From contig JAEPPZ010000001.1 of assembly GCA_017640785.1 (NCBI GenBank), positions 1 to 64,000 on the forward strand: a DNA stretch of 64,000 nucleotides. The letters run 5' to 3'. How positions within the stretch are numbered: position 1 is the stretch's first letter; every line of letters begins with the position of its first letter. Origin of the DNA: Balneola sp. (GTDB taxonomy: Bacteria > Bacteroidota > Rhodothermia > Balneolales > Balneolaceae). Positions 34,897 to 43,890 of this stretch are shown here, in pieces. The notes under the pieces were generated by a model that searched no databases, was not told the DNA's origin, and was given only the letters and a program-made list of their open reading frames with translations. The translations under genes were made by a program, and so were the position numbers.

Positions 34897-35043
34897 GAAT
34901 TATTGGCGAAACAAGAACGCAATGAAATCGACGGCTCCGAAGGAGCAATCATTACACTTCTGGCTGATTCGTGAATATGTATCATATGACCGAAGACCTT
35001 TTGTAATGATTAGTCGATGTAATGGAGTTCGCGCCAATAATTC
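34897..35043. repeat. MITE-like inverted-repeat unit
   Basis: GAATTATTGGCG (34897-34908) is inverted at 35032-35043 (CGCCAATAATTC). The match extends imperfectly inward (AATGAAATCGA against TCGATGTAATGG). The 147-bp unit has no coding capacity and is found once in the window. Confidence 0.55.
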
Positions 35044-35059
35044 TTGTCGGGAGTTTTTG

Positions 35060-35083
35060 GTACTTTTGTCGGTACAAAAGTAC
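35060..35083. repeat. 10-bp-stem palindrome
   Basis: GTACTTTTGT, a CGGT loop and ACAAAAGTAC form a perfect 10-bp hairpin. It has no T-run on either side, so it is not a standard terminator. Similar GTACTTTTG palindromes are common between genes in Bacteroidota and are probably small mobile repeats. Confidence 0.6.
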
Positions 35084-35450
35084 AAAGAACCAACGAACTG
35101 CTTCGTAGCGGGGTGACGGAGGTTGTGACAGCGTTGATCGGTGTTTTGGTTTTATCAACCAGAAATAAACCCCGCAAAGATCCTGAAACAATACTGAATC
35201 AAGTTCAGCACATGGTTCAGGATGACCCTAGATTAAAAATGTTTAGAAATGGGCTCGTACATATGCTAGCAAGGGCTTCAGCCCTGCGTTTGTATGGAAT
35301 TCCATTTGCGAGGAACGGATGTGACGACGCAATCTCCTGAATTCGATATGCTTTAGCTTTTTACGGAGATCACTTCGCATTCGCTCATGAATGTCGTTAT
35401 CATCCATCAGACGGGTAATCCGTCAGATGGATGGGAAAGAAAAATGCGAG

Positions 35451-35840
35451 CTACTCGTCTTTATCCGTGTATTCTACCCAGCAGGTGTCTGTTTCCCACA
35501 CGATCACTTTGAGATCAATTCCTGTCGGAATTCTTTTCGTGGTTTCTGTATGGATAAACTCTGCAATACGTTCTGCTGTTGTATTCGCTTCGATCAGATC
35601 GTTAAGGAAACCATGATCAAGCCCACCTTTATCCGCATCTTTTGCTGCCCATTTAAGTTCTTTAAAATCGCAGACCATATCATCTGTGTTCAAATAAGCC
35701 GATGGATTCAGTTTATTGGATTTCGCAGAGATCTTAACTTTATAGGAATGGCCGTGCATTCTTCCGCATTTTCCGTCGTATCCTTCAATGAAATGTGCGG
35801 CATCAAATTTAAATTCGGTATGTAGTGTCCACGTTGGCAT
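35451..35840 (-). CDS. queD: 6-carboxytetrahydropterin synthase
   Basis: A 129-residue QueD/PTPS-fold enzyme, second step of queuosine precursor synthesis (7,8-dihydroneopterin triphosphate to 6-carboxy-tetrahydropterin). The zinc ligands are seen in FDAAHFIEG and RMHGHSYKV; the catalytic Cys is in GKCGRMHGH; MVCDFKELKWA and LDHGFLNDL follow, and the C-terminal VIVWETDTCWVEY carries the substrate-binding Glu. It is on the same strand as queE, and repeat block D lies between them, so the two probably have separate transcripts. Confidence 0.93.
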   Translation of the reverse strand: MPTWTLHTEFKFDAAHFIEGYDGKCGRMHGHSYKVKISAKSNKLNPSAYLNTDDMVCDFKELKWAAKDADKGGLDHGFLNDLIEANTTAERIAEFIHTETTKRIPTGIDLKVIVWETDTCWVEYTDKDE

Positions 35841-35873
35841 GTAATTCCGGCAACTGTTTTAAAATATTAGCAT

Positions 35874-35898
35874 AAAAAAAGCTCATCATCGGATGAGC
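35874..35898 (-). terminator. Rho-independent terminator of the TatD-to-redoxin operon
   Basis: On the minus strand a 7-bp stem GCTCATC/GATGAGC with a 4-base loop (35881-35898) is followed by seven T residues (35874-35880 on the plus strand are A). It lies 30 bases after the redoxin gene stop and before queD. Confidence 0.75.
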
Positions 35899-35927
35899 CA
35901 TTTAAAAATAAGAGATTTTTAGAAGAA

Positions 35928-36536
35928 TTACTCGTTTCGCTTTATCGGACAACCTTTTGGAGCACTTCTTTTAACTTCAATTTCTGTACCTGAGGCTAAA
36001 GCCTGAATAGCATCTTCCAGATATTGATTTTTAACAGCTGAAGCATTGTTCGCATTATCATCTATGCTGCCTTTATAAACCAACTTCATAGATCCGTCAA
36101 ACAAAAATACTTCGGGAGTTCTGGTAGCGCCGAATGCATCCGCAATTACATGGTCTTTATCTGATGCATACAAAAAATTATAGGTTTGTTTGGTTGCTCT
36201 GCGTTTCATGTCACTCAATGATTCACCACGCTCTCTGATCCTTTCATTAGGATTAAGTACAAGCATTCCAATATTATTGAGTCGTGCAGTATTTGCAGCT
36301 GCCTTTATTCTGTCTTCCCATCTTGAAACCATCGGACAGGTATTGCATGAGAACACAACTAATATTCCGTTCTGTTGTGCTGTTTGTGAAAGAGTAATTG
36401 ATCGTCCGTTTATATCTTCAACACTGTGATCAAGCATTGGAGCTTCATCTCCAATACTCAATGATCTTTGTGCATTTACCTCCATTGAGGCAACAACTAA
36501 AAGTATAAACAGCGATATAAATTTCAGCGATTTCAT
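35928..36536 (-). CDS. Exported thioredoxin-like (redoxin) protein
   Basis: A 202-residue protein with a signal peptide (MKSLKFISLFILLVVASMEV, cleavage near VNAQ) and an AhpC/TlpA-type thioredoxin fold. The redox motif is CNTC in VVFSCNTCPMVSRWEDR, with later ATRTPEVFLFD carrying the cis-Pro. The open frame runs to 36680, but the ATG at 36536 is the only start that leads directly into a signal peptide. The probable role is periplasmic thiol-disulfide chemistry. The upstream neighbour is the alkyltransferase-like gene. Confidence 0.85.
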   Translation of the reverse strand: MKSLKFISLFILLVVASMEVNAQRSLSIGDEAPMLDHSVEDINGRSITLSQTAQQNGILVVFSCNTCPMVSRWEDRIKAAANTARLNNIGMLVLNPNERIRERGESLSDMKRRATKQTYNFLYASDKDHVIADAFGATRTPEVFLFDGSMKLVYKGSIDDNANNASAVKNQYLEDAIQALASGTEIEVKRSAPKGCPIKRNE

Positions 36537-36570
36537 TTTTCTAATGATTTCATGATCATATGACAACAAG

Positions 36571-36909
36571 TTATAACTCATCAAACGGATTCCAAAAATG
36601 TTTATTGAAGTTAACGGTATATTCTGAAGTGAATTCCACCCCTTCTTGTTCCAATCTCTCACGCATTGAGTCATCTTCAAAAAAAGCTCTGCCGGTAAGT
36701 TGTCCGAGACGGTTTAAAACTCTGTGTGCAGGAATGTGATAGCCAAGTTGTTCAGGATCATAATTATTAAGTGCATATCCAACCATTCTAGCTCCGGACT
36801 CAACTCCGAGATATCCTGCAATCACACCGTAAGAAGTAACTCTGCCCTCCGGTATTTTTGCTACAACCTCATAAACCCGCTGATAAAAGTCTTTAGTGGA
36901 TGGTTTCAT
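36571..36909 (-). CDS. Alkyltransferase-like (ATL) DNA-repair protein
   Basis: A 112-residue member of the MGMT/Ogt C-terminal domain family: YEVVAKIPEGRVTSYGVIAG, the Arg-finger helix ARMVGYALNN, then YHIPAHRVLNRLGQLTGR. The acceptor motif PCHR reads PAHR (residues 60-63), so the alkyl-accepting Cys is missing. This is the mark of ATL proteins, which bind O6-alkylguanine without repairing it and pass the lesion to nucleotide excision repair. The start overlaps the tatD-like gene stop (ATGA). Confidence 0.9.
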   Translation of the reverse strand: MKPSTKDFYQRVYEVVAKIPEGRVTSYGVIAGYLGVESGARMVGYALNNYDPEQLGYHIPAHRVLNRLGQLTGRAFFEDDSMRERLEQEGVEFTSEYTVNFNKHFWNPFDEL

Positions 36910-37670
36910 TGATCCAGCTTGAATAATGCTTTAGCAGTTTGAGATGTCTGAGCAACAACTTCTTTAACACTGATCTCAAAAATATCAGATAATTTCTCAG
37001 CCGTGAATTTCATGAAAGCAGGTTCATTTCGCTTTCCCCTTTTCGGGGTCGGGGATAAATAGGGAGCGTCAGTTTCAAGAACCATTTTTTCTAATGGAAG
37101 TTCAGCCACTGTTTTATCTACGCCACCATTTTTGAAGGTAACCACACCTCCTATTCCCAGATGTAATCCCATATCGATTGCGCGCTTTCCTTCTTCCACC
37201 GTTCCGTTAAAACAATGCCAAATTCCTTTTAGAGAACCATCTTGCTCCTGCTCAATGATATGCAAAAGATCATCTGTACTTTCCCTGTTGTGAAGTATGA
37301 TCGGTTTATTAACTTTCTTTGCAACCCTGCAATGCGCGTGTAAGCTTAACTTCTGCTCTGTGATATGATCTTTACTCCAGTAGTAATCGAGGCCGGTTTC
37401 CCCTACACCGATTATATCTTCATTGGAGCAAAGCTCTAATAACTTCTGTTCGAAACCATCTTCCAGCTCTTCAACATCACAGGGATGAAGTCCGGCCATT
37501 TTATGAAATTCGATTCCATCAAAACTCAGCGAATCCATTTGTTTCAAAGAGCCGAAATCTATGGCAGGCATCAGAATAGAATTAATTCCTGCTTCCACCG
37601 CTCTTTTATAAACTTCCTCTCTATCCTCATCAAAGTCTTTCAAATAGATATGTGAATGAGTATCGATCAT
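36906..37670 (-). CDS. tatD: TatD family metal-dependent hydrolase
   Basis: A 254-residue TIM-barrel amidohydrolase: metal ligands in MIDTHSHIYLKDF (HxH), GVGETGLDYYWS with the bridging Glu, PIILHNRES, GIWHCFNGTVEEG and LETDAPYLSPTPKRGKRNEP. TatD/YcfH proteins are 3'-5' exonucleases or D-aminoacyl-tRNA-deacylase-like enzymes taking part in DNA repair and quality control. All ligand motifs are intact. It is co-transcribed with the ATL and redoxin genes. Confidence 0.93.
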   Translation of the reverse strand: MIDTHSHIYLKDFDEDREEVYKRAVEAGINSILMPAIDFGSLKQMDSLSFDGIEFHKMAGLHPCDVEELEDGFEQKLLELCSNEDIIGVGETGLDYYWSKDHITEQKLSLHAHCRVAKKVNKPIILHNRESTDDLLHIIEQEQDGSLKGIWHCFNGTVEEGKRAIDMGLHLGIGGVVTFKNGGVDKTVAELPLEKMVLETDAPYLSPTPKRGKRNEPAFMKFTAEKLSDIFEISVKEVVAQTSQTAKALFKLDQ

Positions 37671-37704
37671 TTTGATGAACTTATTTTAAAATTCTCGATT
37701 AAAA

Positions 37705-40212
37705 TCAGTATCTGATCCAGTCTTTATCTTCCAGCCATTGAATTAAAGCCGGTAAAAAGGTCAGTGAAGTCAATAATGTCATTCCAATTCCGATTACTGC
37801 CATTACGCCCAATGATTGCAATCCGGGATGACTCGTAAATAAAAGACCGGCAAAACCAAGCATGGTAGTTATTGATCCCATCGAAATATGTTGACCTGTA
37901 CTGGAAAGGACTGCCCACATGGAATTTTTACCTTCATCCCGATATCTGTGTGCCAGATGAACTCCGCTGTCTTCACCAATTCCCAAAATGGCGGGGAGAA
38001 CCACCAGATTATAAAAATTAAATTGCAGATCGAATATCATCATAATTCCGAATAACCAAAGTAGACCAACGACAAGAGGCAACATAGAAATTACCGACCA
38101 TCTGAAAGATCGGAATGTAAAGATCATGAACAGGTAAATAATAATGAATGTCGCTCCAACCATATACGGACTTTCAGTTCGCATAAGATCTAGCATGGAA
38201 GCAGCAACTATAGATGTACTGGCTGCATAATAAGTTTTCCCATTGTCCAGAGTTACTGATCCGATGTCGTCCTTAAACGCAATGGATTTCTTTCCGTCAG
38301 AAAGTCCCACCGAAGGATAAATGATCACAAATCTTCCGACTTCTCCGTCTTTGGTTATAAATTTTGACTTGAGGTACGGAGGAATTTGATCGATCGTTAA
38401 TGGCTCTCTGGTCTGAGCGGCTCTGCGCAGTTTATCGAGATCTTCATCTTCCTTATTTCTGATGAATGTATTGTCTAGCAATTCCCTGACTCTGGCGATT
38501 TTCTGTAGTTTCCCCTCTTCCTCTTCTTCCGTAGCCGGAAAACGATCCTGAAGTGCTTCGATACTTAATATGGTTGGAGAACTTGTGTCCGCTTGCATTT
38601 TTTGGTTTAACACTTCAACCAAATTTTCTACTTCACCGTCAGAATCCGCAATGATGTAAGCCGGATTTCTTTTATCTGAGCTACCAACCTGACCGGCTAC
38701 TTCTCTGAATTTTTCATAAGAAGGATAGGTTGGTTCCAGCTTTCCGAAATCGTATTGGAAGCTGAGAGTTCCGCTAAATCCTATTACAACTGCTGAAAGA
38801 ACTAAACCTGCTACAACTGTAGTTCTTGCATACGGGTATTTTTTATTTTCCATTGAATTGGAAGTAGACTCCTTTTTAGAAAATAAAACCCAGTTAAATT
38901 TCTCAAAGATTACCAACAAGGAAGGAAGTACATAGAGCATTGCAAATAGAGCAAGCATAATTCCTGTTCCGGAAATAAATCCGAATTCCGAGAATCCTCT
39001 GAAATCCGCAAACATCAATACATACAGTGCAGAAGCCGTTGTAAATGCGCTTACAAAAATTGCCTCTCCGGTTTTATCATTGGTTGTAAGAATAGCTTCT
39101 TCAACAGAAAGTCCGGATGAACGAAGTTCAATATATCTGGCGTAATAATGAATACCGTAATCGATACCCAAGCCAAAAAGGATAACAAACAAAACCGAGG
39201 TCATTGTATTCAGCATCCCCAGATAGAAATAAGTTATCCCAAAAGTCCATACCAAACTCATGATAAGAGGTAAGCCAATGATCAACACCGGAACCGGCAT
39301 TCTGATTACATGGCTCCAAATGCTGTGATTCAGGTCTTCATCTCTCCCCCTTCGATAGTGAATATATTTCTTTATGAAGAAGTACATCATAACAAGGAGC
39401 ACTACACTGGAAATACCTGTCGCAAAGCTTCCCAGAACATCGCTCATGATTGATGTAAGTTCCTCAAGATGCCTTTTTAACCGACCTCCAAACTGAACTT
39501 CCATATCAGGATGATAAGAACCCGGGTTCATTGCGGTAAGAAGTGAATCGTACTTTACGAACATGTCTTCCAGATACCGGATATCACTTTTAGAGCCGGT
39601 TGGAAAGAACTTCAATACCATTATTGTACTGTCTTCATTTATCGGATACTCAGAAGGAACCAGCACATCGTAACTTTCTTTAAAGCTATCTGCTTTGTTC
39701 TCCTCGTTGTCAGAAGTTTCCTCCTCGTCTTCTTCAAAATCGATGAAAAATGGATTTGCTTCTTCGCGGGCATTATCAATTTCTTCCTGAAGCCAATCTG
39801 TGATCTCTTCCAACTCTTCATCACTGGCCAGATAAAGCGCATTATCCTTAATGATATCGGTGTCTTTTCGAAACTCGGCTCTTTTGAAATATTTGTCGTT
39901 ATACCGTGGGTAAAATAGTTCCAGAGTTTTTGGGATCAGATCTTCAGCGAACTTCTTATTTGCTTCAAAACTAGGTGATTTGATCGCCACCTGCATTTCT
40001 GTTTCACCACCAACCGTATTCTTTAACTTCTCAAGAGCCAATACATTAGGGTGGTTCTTAGGTAACAGATTTGCAATGTCTGTGTCTATCTTTAGCTGAA
40101 TAGAGTAATATCCGCCAACTACAGCTAATAACAGGCAAACACCCAGAACTAAAAATGGATGTTTAATATTTAATTTTAACAATGGCTGAAACAGCCTTAG
40201 AATTTTTTTCAT
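37705..40212 (-). CDS. RND/MMPL family transporter
   Basis: An 835-residue inner-membrane protein with two halves of six transmembrane helices each, every half holding a large periplasmic loop after its first helix. Key segments are LGVCLLLAVVGGYYSIQLKI, the transmembrane-4 region FVILFGLGIDYGIHYYARY and its paralogous GIGEDSGVHLAHRYRDEG (GxGxDxxxH-like proton-relay motifs). It matches the HAE-3/MMPL group that moves hopanoids or other lipids to the outer membrane. No adaptor or outer-membrane gene is adjacent. Confidence 0.9.
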   Translation of the reverse strand: MKKILRLFQPLLKLNIKHPFLVLGVCLLLAVVGGYYSIQLKIDTDIANLLPKNHPNVLALEKLKNTVGGETEMQVAIKSPSFEANKKFAEDLIPKTLELFYPRYNDKYFKRAEFRKDTDIIKDNALYLASDEELEEITDWLQEEIDNAREEANPFFIDFEEDEEETSDNEENKADSFKESYDVLVPSEYPINEDSTIMVLKFFPTGSKSDIRYLEDMFVKYDSLLTAMNPGSYHPDMEVQFGGRLKRHLEELTSIMSDVLGSFATGISSVVLLVMMYFFIKKYIHYRRGRDEDLNHSIWSHVIRMPVPVLIIGLPLIMSLVWTFGITYFYLGMLNTMTSVLFVILFGLGIDYGIHYYARYIELRSSGLSVEEAILTTNDKTGEAIFVSAFTTASALYVLMFADFRGFSEFGFISGTGIMLALFAMLYVLPSLLVIFEKFNWVLFSKKESTSNSMENKKYPYARTTVVAGLVLSAVVIGFSGTLSFQYDFGKLEPTYPSYEKFREVAGQVGSSDKRNPAYIIADSDGEVENLVEVLNQKMQADTSSPTILSIEALQDRFPATEEEEEGKLQKIARVRELLDNTFIRNKEDEDLDKLRRAAQTREPLTIDQIPPYLKSKFITKDGEVGRFVIIYPSVGLSDGKKSIAFKDDIGSVTLDNGKTYYAASTSIVAASMLDLMRTESPYMVGATFIIIYLFMIFTFRSFRWSVISMLPLVVGLLWLFGIMMIFDLQFNFYNLVVLPAILGIGEDSGVHLAHRYRDEGKNSMWAVLSSTGQHISMGSITTMLGFAGLLFTSHPGLQSLGVMAVIGIGMTLLTSLTFLPALIQWLEDKDWIRY

Positions 40213-40310
40213 TTAGTAAAAGCCGGAATTTCTTTAAGCATTGAATTTACCGAAAAGATCGCTCAATATTGAATCGAAATTGTATTACAAGTTCATAGAG
40301 CAAGATGATA

Positions 40311-41882
40311 TCATAGGTTTTTAAAATTGAACTTGAAGCCCAACTCAAACATTCCTACAAACCTGTTCGATTTCATCCCTTCTATATTTCTGAAGTTATT
40401 AACCATATTATATCCCATATCTAATTTGGTATAAAAATAATTAACAGGACTGTAATAAGCTTTGAAAGCAAATCTTGTAGTTGATTCTACTGTTCCTGTT
40501 AGAACTATCTCGAATTCATCGCCATTAGGATAACTGCTTTGAAATGTTTGATTGATAATTTGTTCACCTTGCTTCAATATACCAACATAAGGTTGAATCG
40601 TTAATCCTTTAACCTTTAGATCAGCATAATATTCCAGACTTAATTCATTAAAAACATAATCATTGAATTCTGTAGCAATTCCTTTGCTTAAATAAAGATA
40701 TCTACCCTCTGCCTGATCTGTATTATATGCTTGGTAAGTAATGAACTCCATATCCCAATTTACAGCAAATGGTTTATTTGAAAATGAATAACTGGAATTC
40801 ACAATCAAACTAAAGTTATTCTTTTCACTAATTCCCCGTTCTTTTCTGTTGCCAATTATATCGTCAATCATCATATCAAGGTTTAAGGAAAACCCATCCT
40901 TATTAAACCACAGATTTCCTCCAATCAAGAGATTTTCAACCTGATCTCTGGGATTAGTCGCTTCCAGAAAAAAATATAAAAATCCCGGTATCATGTATTT
41001 GGGTTCAGGATTTACATTCATACCTGAATATAAAATCCCTTCTTTCATGCTTAATGCTAAATGATCTGAAACTCTCCAGTCTATTCTATTTAAACTTAAA
41101 TACCTCCTCTTAGACATTGGATCATTAATGGTATTTCCTTCAAATTCATTATTTCCGCTAATGTTATCTAAAAAAGCATGAAGTGTTGTGAATGAAAATC
41201 TTCTACTGCCAATGGTATAGTTGATCTGGTCAAATGTTGGGGCATTATCAGACATAAAAGTTGATTTCTGATCATAAATACCCCAATTATTTTCAAACCT
41301 GCCAATATATCCTGTAAAATATTCTGAACTATATCCTACATACGAATCTTCATTTCGCATATATAATCTGTGTGTCGGATCTAAATCAAAAGGACCAAAT
41401 TCATAATAAAGATCAAATCTAACATTCGTATTGATCGTGAAGTTTTTATAGTCTGCAAAAAGTCCCAGATCCGTAAATGGCCAAACGAACTTGGAATTCG
41501 AAGTAGGCCGATAGCTGTTTTTGATCTTTGAATTATTGAATGCACTACCTGAAATCACATAGGGCTCAATAACATAATCTTTGGATTCGAGCTTTTCCGA
41601 ATAACGGATTTCTTCTTTAAGCTGATCATACCATTCTTTCTCAATGTCAGACAGACGATCGTAATCCAGCTTCTGAAGCTCTTTATATATATCAAAATGT
41701 GTGTAGGGTAGCTTAGTCGGGTTTATAGAATTAAATCTACCCTTTTTGACAAATCTCTCAATTAATTGATAAGCTTTTTCATTTTCGAGTTCTAATATTC
41801 TGGATGTTTGTGCTATTAATTCAGAACTCAAAAAACTAAAAAGAAATAAAACTACTGCAGCCCTTACTATGTATCGATGCAT
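40311..41882 (-). CDS. Capsule assembly Wzi-like outer-membrane protein
   Basis: A 523-residue protein with a signal peptide (cleavage near LIAQ at 25), a helical N-terminal segment (LENEKAYQLIERFVKKGRFN; DRLSDIEKEWYDQLKEEI) and then many barrel strands ending in FELGFKFNFKNL. The order of helical bundle and barrel, and segments such as GYIGRFENNWGIYDQ and RRYLSLNRIDWRVSDHLALS, fit the Wzi-type capsule-assembly family seen in Bacteroidota. It would hold surface polysaccharide at the outer membrane. The family call rests on pattern and context (polysaccharide genes downstream). Confidence 0.65.
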   Translation of the reverse strand: MHRYIVRAAVVLFLFSFLSSELIAQTSRILELENEKAYQLIERFVKKGRFNSINPTKLPYTHFDIYKELQKLDYDRLSDIEKEWYDQLKEEIRYSEKLESKDYVIEPYVISGSAFNNSKIKNSYRPTSNSKFVWPFTDLGLFADYKNFTINTNVRFDLYYEFGPFDLDPTHRLYMRNEDSYVGYSSEYFTGYIGRFENNWGIYDQKSTFMSDNAPTFDQINYTIGSRRFSFTTLHAFLDNISGNNEFEGNTINDPMSKRRYLSLNRIDWRVSDHLALSMKEGILYSGMNVNPEPKYMIPGFLYFFLEATNPRDQVENLLIGGNLWFNKDGFSLNLDMMIDDIIGNRKERGISEKNNFSLIVNSSYSFSNKPFAVNWDMEFITYQAYNTDQAEGRYLYLSKGIATEFNDYVFNELSLEYYADLKVKGLTIQPYVGILKQGEQIINQTFQSSYPNGDEFEIVLTGTVESTTRFAFKAYYSPVNYFYTKLDMGYNMVNNFRNIEGMKSNRFVGMFELGFKFNFKNL

Positions 41883-42096
41883 AGATCTTTCTTAATTACA
41901 AATCGTTGACAATCACATTTAAGTATAAGAATTAACTTTAGAAAAAATATGATTATTCATACTATGACTTAAATTGCTAAGTTATATTATAAAAGCTTTT
42001 ATCCCGAAACTTTATTTACGAAAAAGTGATTAAAGCATTACGAGTAAAGCAATCATCATCTACAGTTCCACTAAACTAACTAACACAGTTCTGACC

Positions 42097-43143
42097 TTGA
42101 AGAATTCTATTTTATTATTCATCATTTCATTAGTCACTTTATCTACCTACGGCCAGAGAATTGAGAGACCTGAAGGTGCTTTTCGTGATATTGAACCAAC
42201 TGATTTTTTAGCCAAAAATATCCCTTCAAAGTATTACAATGAGCTATACACCTATCAAATAAATCTCGATAATGGTGTTCAGGTCGTATATACTTTTTCT
42301 ATTAATGATTTTGGATCACTTAAAGACAGAGTAACCGGAGGTAAACTCAATGTTCAATGGACTGACGGAAAAAATTATGTTGTAAATAAAGAATACCCTA
42401 TTGATAAATTTATAAATGAAGCGGATAGCAATAAAATTATACTACACCCTGAGCGAAACTATTGGGCAAAAGGCAGTTTTGAAGATGAACATGTTTTAAA
42501 TTTTAAAACAACCAAAAACGGTGTGGCTTATGATGTAAACCTGGTTCTCTACGATATAGCAAAAGGCAAGATTTGGGGAAACGGCATTTATAAGTACAAA
42601 AATACTCAATTTGGTCTTTCGCTTCTTATACCTCATGCTAAAGTTAAAGGCTATATCTCTATAAATGGTGAGCGTGTAGAAGCAAAAGGGGAAGCGGTTA
42701 TGGATCATATGTTCCAGAATAATCTCGCAACTGATTTTATGAAGAAAAGTTATCGCTTAAAAACAGGCGATACTAATAATGGCCTATTTCTTCATTTTGT
42801 CACTGTAGAAAAGAATGGTCTTCTGTTTCCGATCGGATATGGAATTAAATACACCAATGGAGTTGAACAAATGCTTACCCCCGCTAAAATTACTCCTGAT
42901 CAAACTAAAAAAACTCATGGAGTATATCTGGATACTCAGTTTACAATAAAAACATACCAGACTGGCTCTCTTGATATTAAAATAAAAGAACACTTCAACT
43001 CTTATTCTATTCTGGATGAACTCGGCGGATTAAAAAGAATATTTGCAAAAAGATATGTAGGAGGAGAAGTTATCGAGATGAATGGAACAGCATCAATAAA
43101 TGATGAGCCTGCTTTCTTTAATTTCCTTGCTATTGATAATTGA
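42097..43143 (+). CDS. Exported lipocalin-like (AttH/CrtC-type) protein, tentative
   Basis: A 348-residue protein with a signal peptide (MKNSILLFIISLVTLSTYGQ). The start is a TTG at 42097; no ATG lies at a suitable place ahead of the signal. The body is strand-rich, with two similar halves; segments such as GKIWGNGIYKYKN, VEAKGEAVMDHMFQN and VGGEVIEMNGTASINDEP recall the Svf1/AttH/hydroxyneurosporene-synthase lipocalin-like fold (usual motif GxGYxDHxWG). No activity can be assigned. It is convergent with the cytidylyltransferase gene. Confidence 0.5.
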   Translation: MKNSILLFIISLVTLSTYGQRIERPEGAFRDIEPTDFLAKNIPSKYYNELYTYQINLDNGVQVVYTFSINDFGSLKDRVTGGKLNVQWTDGKNYVVNKEYPIDKFINEADSNKIILHPERNYWAKGSFEDEHVLNFKTTKNGVAYDVNLVLYDIAKGKIWGNGIYKYKNTQFGLSLLIPHAKVKGYISINGERVEAKGEAVMDHMFQNNLATDFMKKSYRLKTGDTNNGLFLHFVTVEKNGLLFPIGYGIKYTNGVEQMLTPAKITPDQTKKTHGVYLDTQFTIKTYQTGSLDIKIKEHFNSYSILDELGGLKRIFAKRYVGGEVIEMNGTASINDEPAFFNFLAIDN

Positions 43144-43167
43144 CCTAAAAAAGCTTTTTAATCAATC

Positions 43168-43887
43168 TTAAGAAAGAATTTTTTCCACGTATTCTAGCAT
43201 TTCTGGCGTATCAACATCCTGCCAAAAACCTTCTTCTACATCTACTGTATACATATTTCCTTCTTCGGCCAGGTCCTGTACTCCTTCTGAAATCGAAGTA
43301 TCACCGTTTGACTCAAAATGACGATTCAGAGAATCCAGAATTCCTCTTGTACACACAAATACACCTGTATCAATACAGTTAAAGTTCTCGATCTCTTTTC
43401 CGATAGATATAATTTTATCGTTTTCTGAAAGAACTTTTGTTGCATCTTCCATATCAAAAATGGAATCGATCTTATAGTCGACCAGAAGAGCAGCTGCACC
43501 TTCTTTCGGCTTATAATCCTTTGCAATTTCCATCAATTTATCGCCAAGCACATGATCGGCCATAGTCATAATGAATAAATCACCCAGATGATCAGAAGCT
43601 GATAATACAGATACTCCATTGCTCAAGTTAAAACGCTCATTGAAAACGAATATCAATGGCGTATTACCTTTGTAGGATTCTGAAATTGCCTTTTCGATTT
43701 CTTTGTGTCCATGTCCCAGAACAATTACAATCTTTGAACAACCTGCGACCTCTAAACTGGAAATCGTTCTAAATATAAGAGGCTTTCCGGCTACCGGAGT
43801 TAGTGGTTTAAACTCAGTTACTGCACTTACCCCTTCAAGTCTGGAACCATATCCGGCAGCTAAAATAAGACCTACTTTTTCAGACAT
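43168..43887 (-). CDS. Nucleotidyltransferase, CTP:inositol-1-phosphate type
   Basis: A 239-residue NTP transferase: the nucleotide-binding GLILAAGYGSRL, FKPLTPVAGKPLIFRTISSL, metal-binding MTMADHVLG, and DTGVFVCTRGILDSL with a late GFWQDVDTPEMLEYVEKIL. These match the cytidylyltransferase half of bifunctional CDP-inositol enzymes (IPCT), without the transmembrane phosphotransferase half. A TTG at 43890 precedes the ATG at 43887, which I take as start. It lies directly downstream of the inositol-phosphate synthase gene, so CTP plus inositol-phosphate to CDP-inositol is the best guess. Other sugar-phosphate nucleotidylation cannot be excluded. Confidence 0.75.
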   Translation of the reverse strand: MSEKVGLILAAGYGSRLEGVSAVTEFKPLTPVAGKPLIFRTISSLEVAGCSKIVIVLGHGHKEIEKAISESYKGNTPLIFVFNERFNLSNGVSVLSASDHLGDLFIMTMADHVLGDKLMEIAKDYKPKEGAAALLVDYKIDSIFDMEDATKVLSENDKIISIGKEIENFNCIDTGVFVCTRGILDSLNRHFESNGDTSISEGVQDLAEEGNMYTVDVEEGFWQDVDTPEMLEYVEKILS

Positions 43888-43890
43888 CAA

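Larger units (their letters stand above)
33981..35450. repeat. Repeat block D between queE and queD
   Basis: A 1.47-kb gap with no credible gene. Order: R1 (34078-34168), R2 (34193-34329), R1 (34352-34443), R2 (34467-34603), R5-like CCGTCAGCCGTGCAAA stretch (about 34636-34668), R4 (about 34691-34812), an inverted-repeat unit (34897-35043), a 10-bp-stem palindrome (35060-35083), R4 (about 35106-35228), an R3 fragment (about 35264-35290), and an R5 palindrome in inverted orientation (35404-35430). The first four form a tandem of about 274-bp period, matching the R1-R2 tandem in block C. The first 90 bases before queE's start show nothing recognisable. Confidence 0.8.

Noticed and set aside
35044-35340. 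98-codon open frame in repeat block D
   Set aside because: It runs through the palindrome, an R4 copy and an R3 fragment. It has no start context and no family pattern.
35391-35825. 144-codon plus-strand frame antisense to queD
   Set aside because: It lies on the opposite strand of an intact queD with all zinc ligands. It is a shadow frame rich in Cys and Phe with no pattern.
43146-43160. Terminator between the convergent genes at 43143 and 43168
   Set aside because: AAAAAGCTTTTT is a short AT-rich palindrome with a weak stem, not enough for a confident call.
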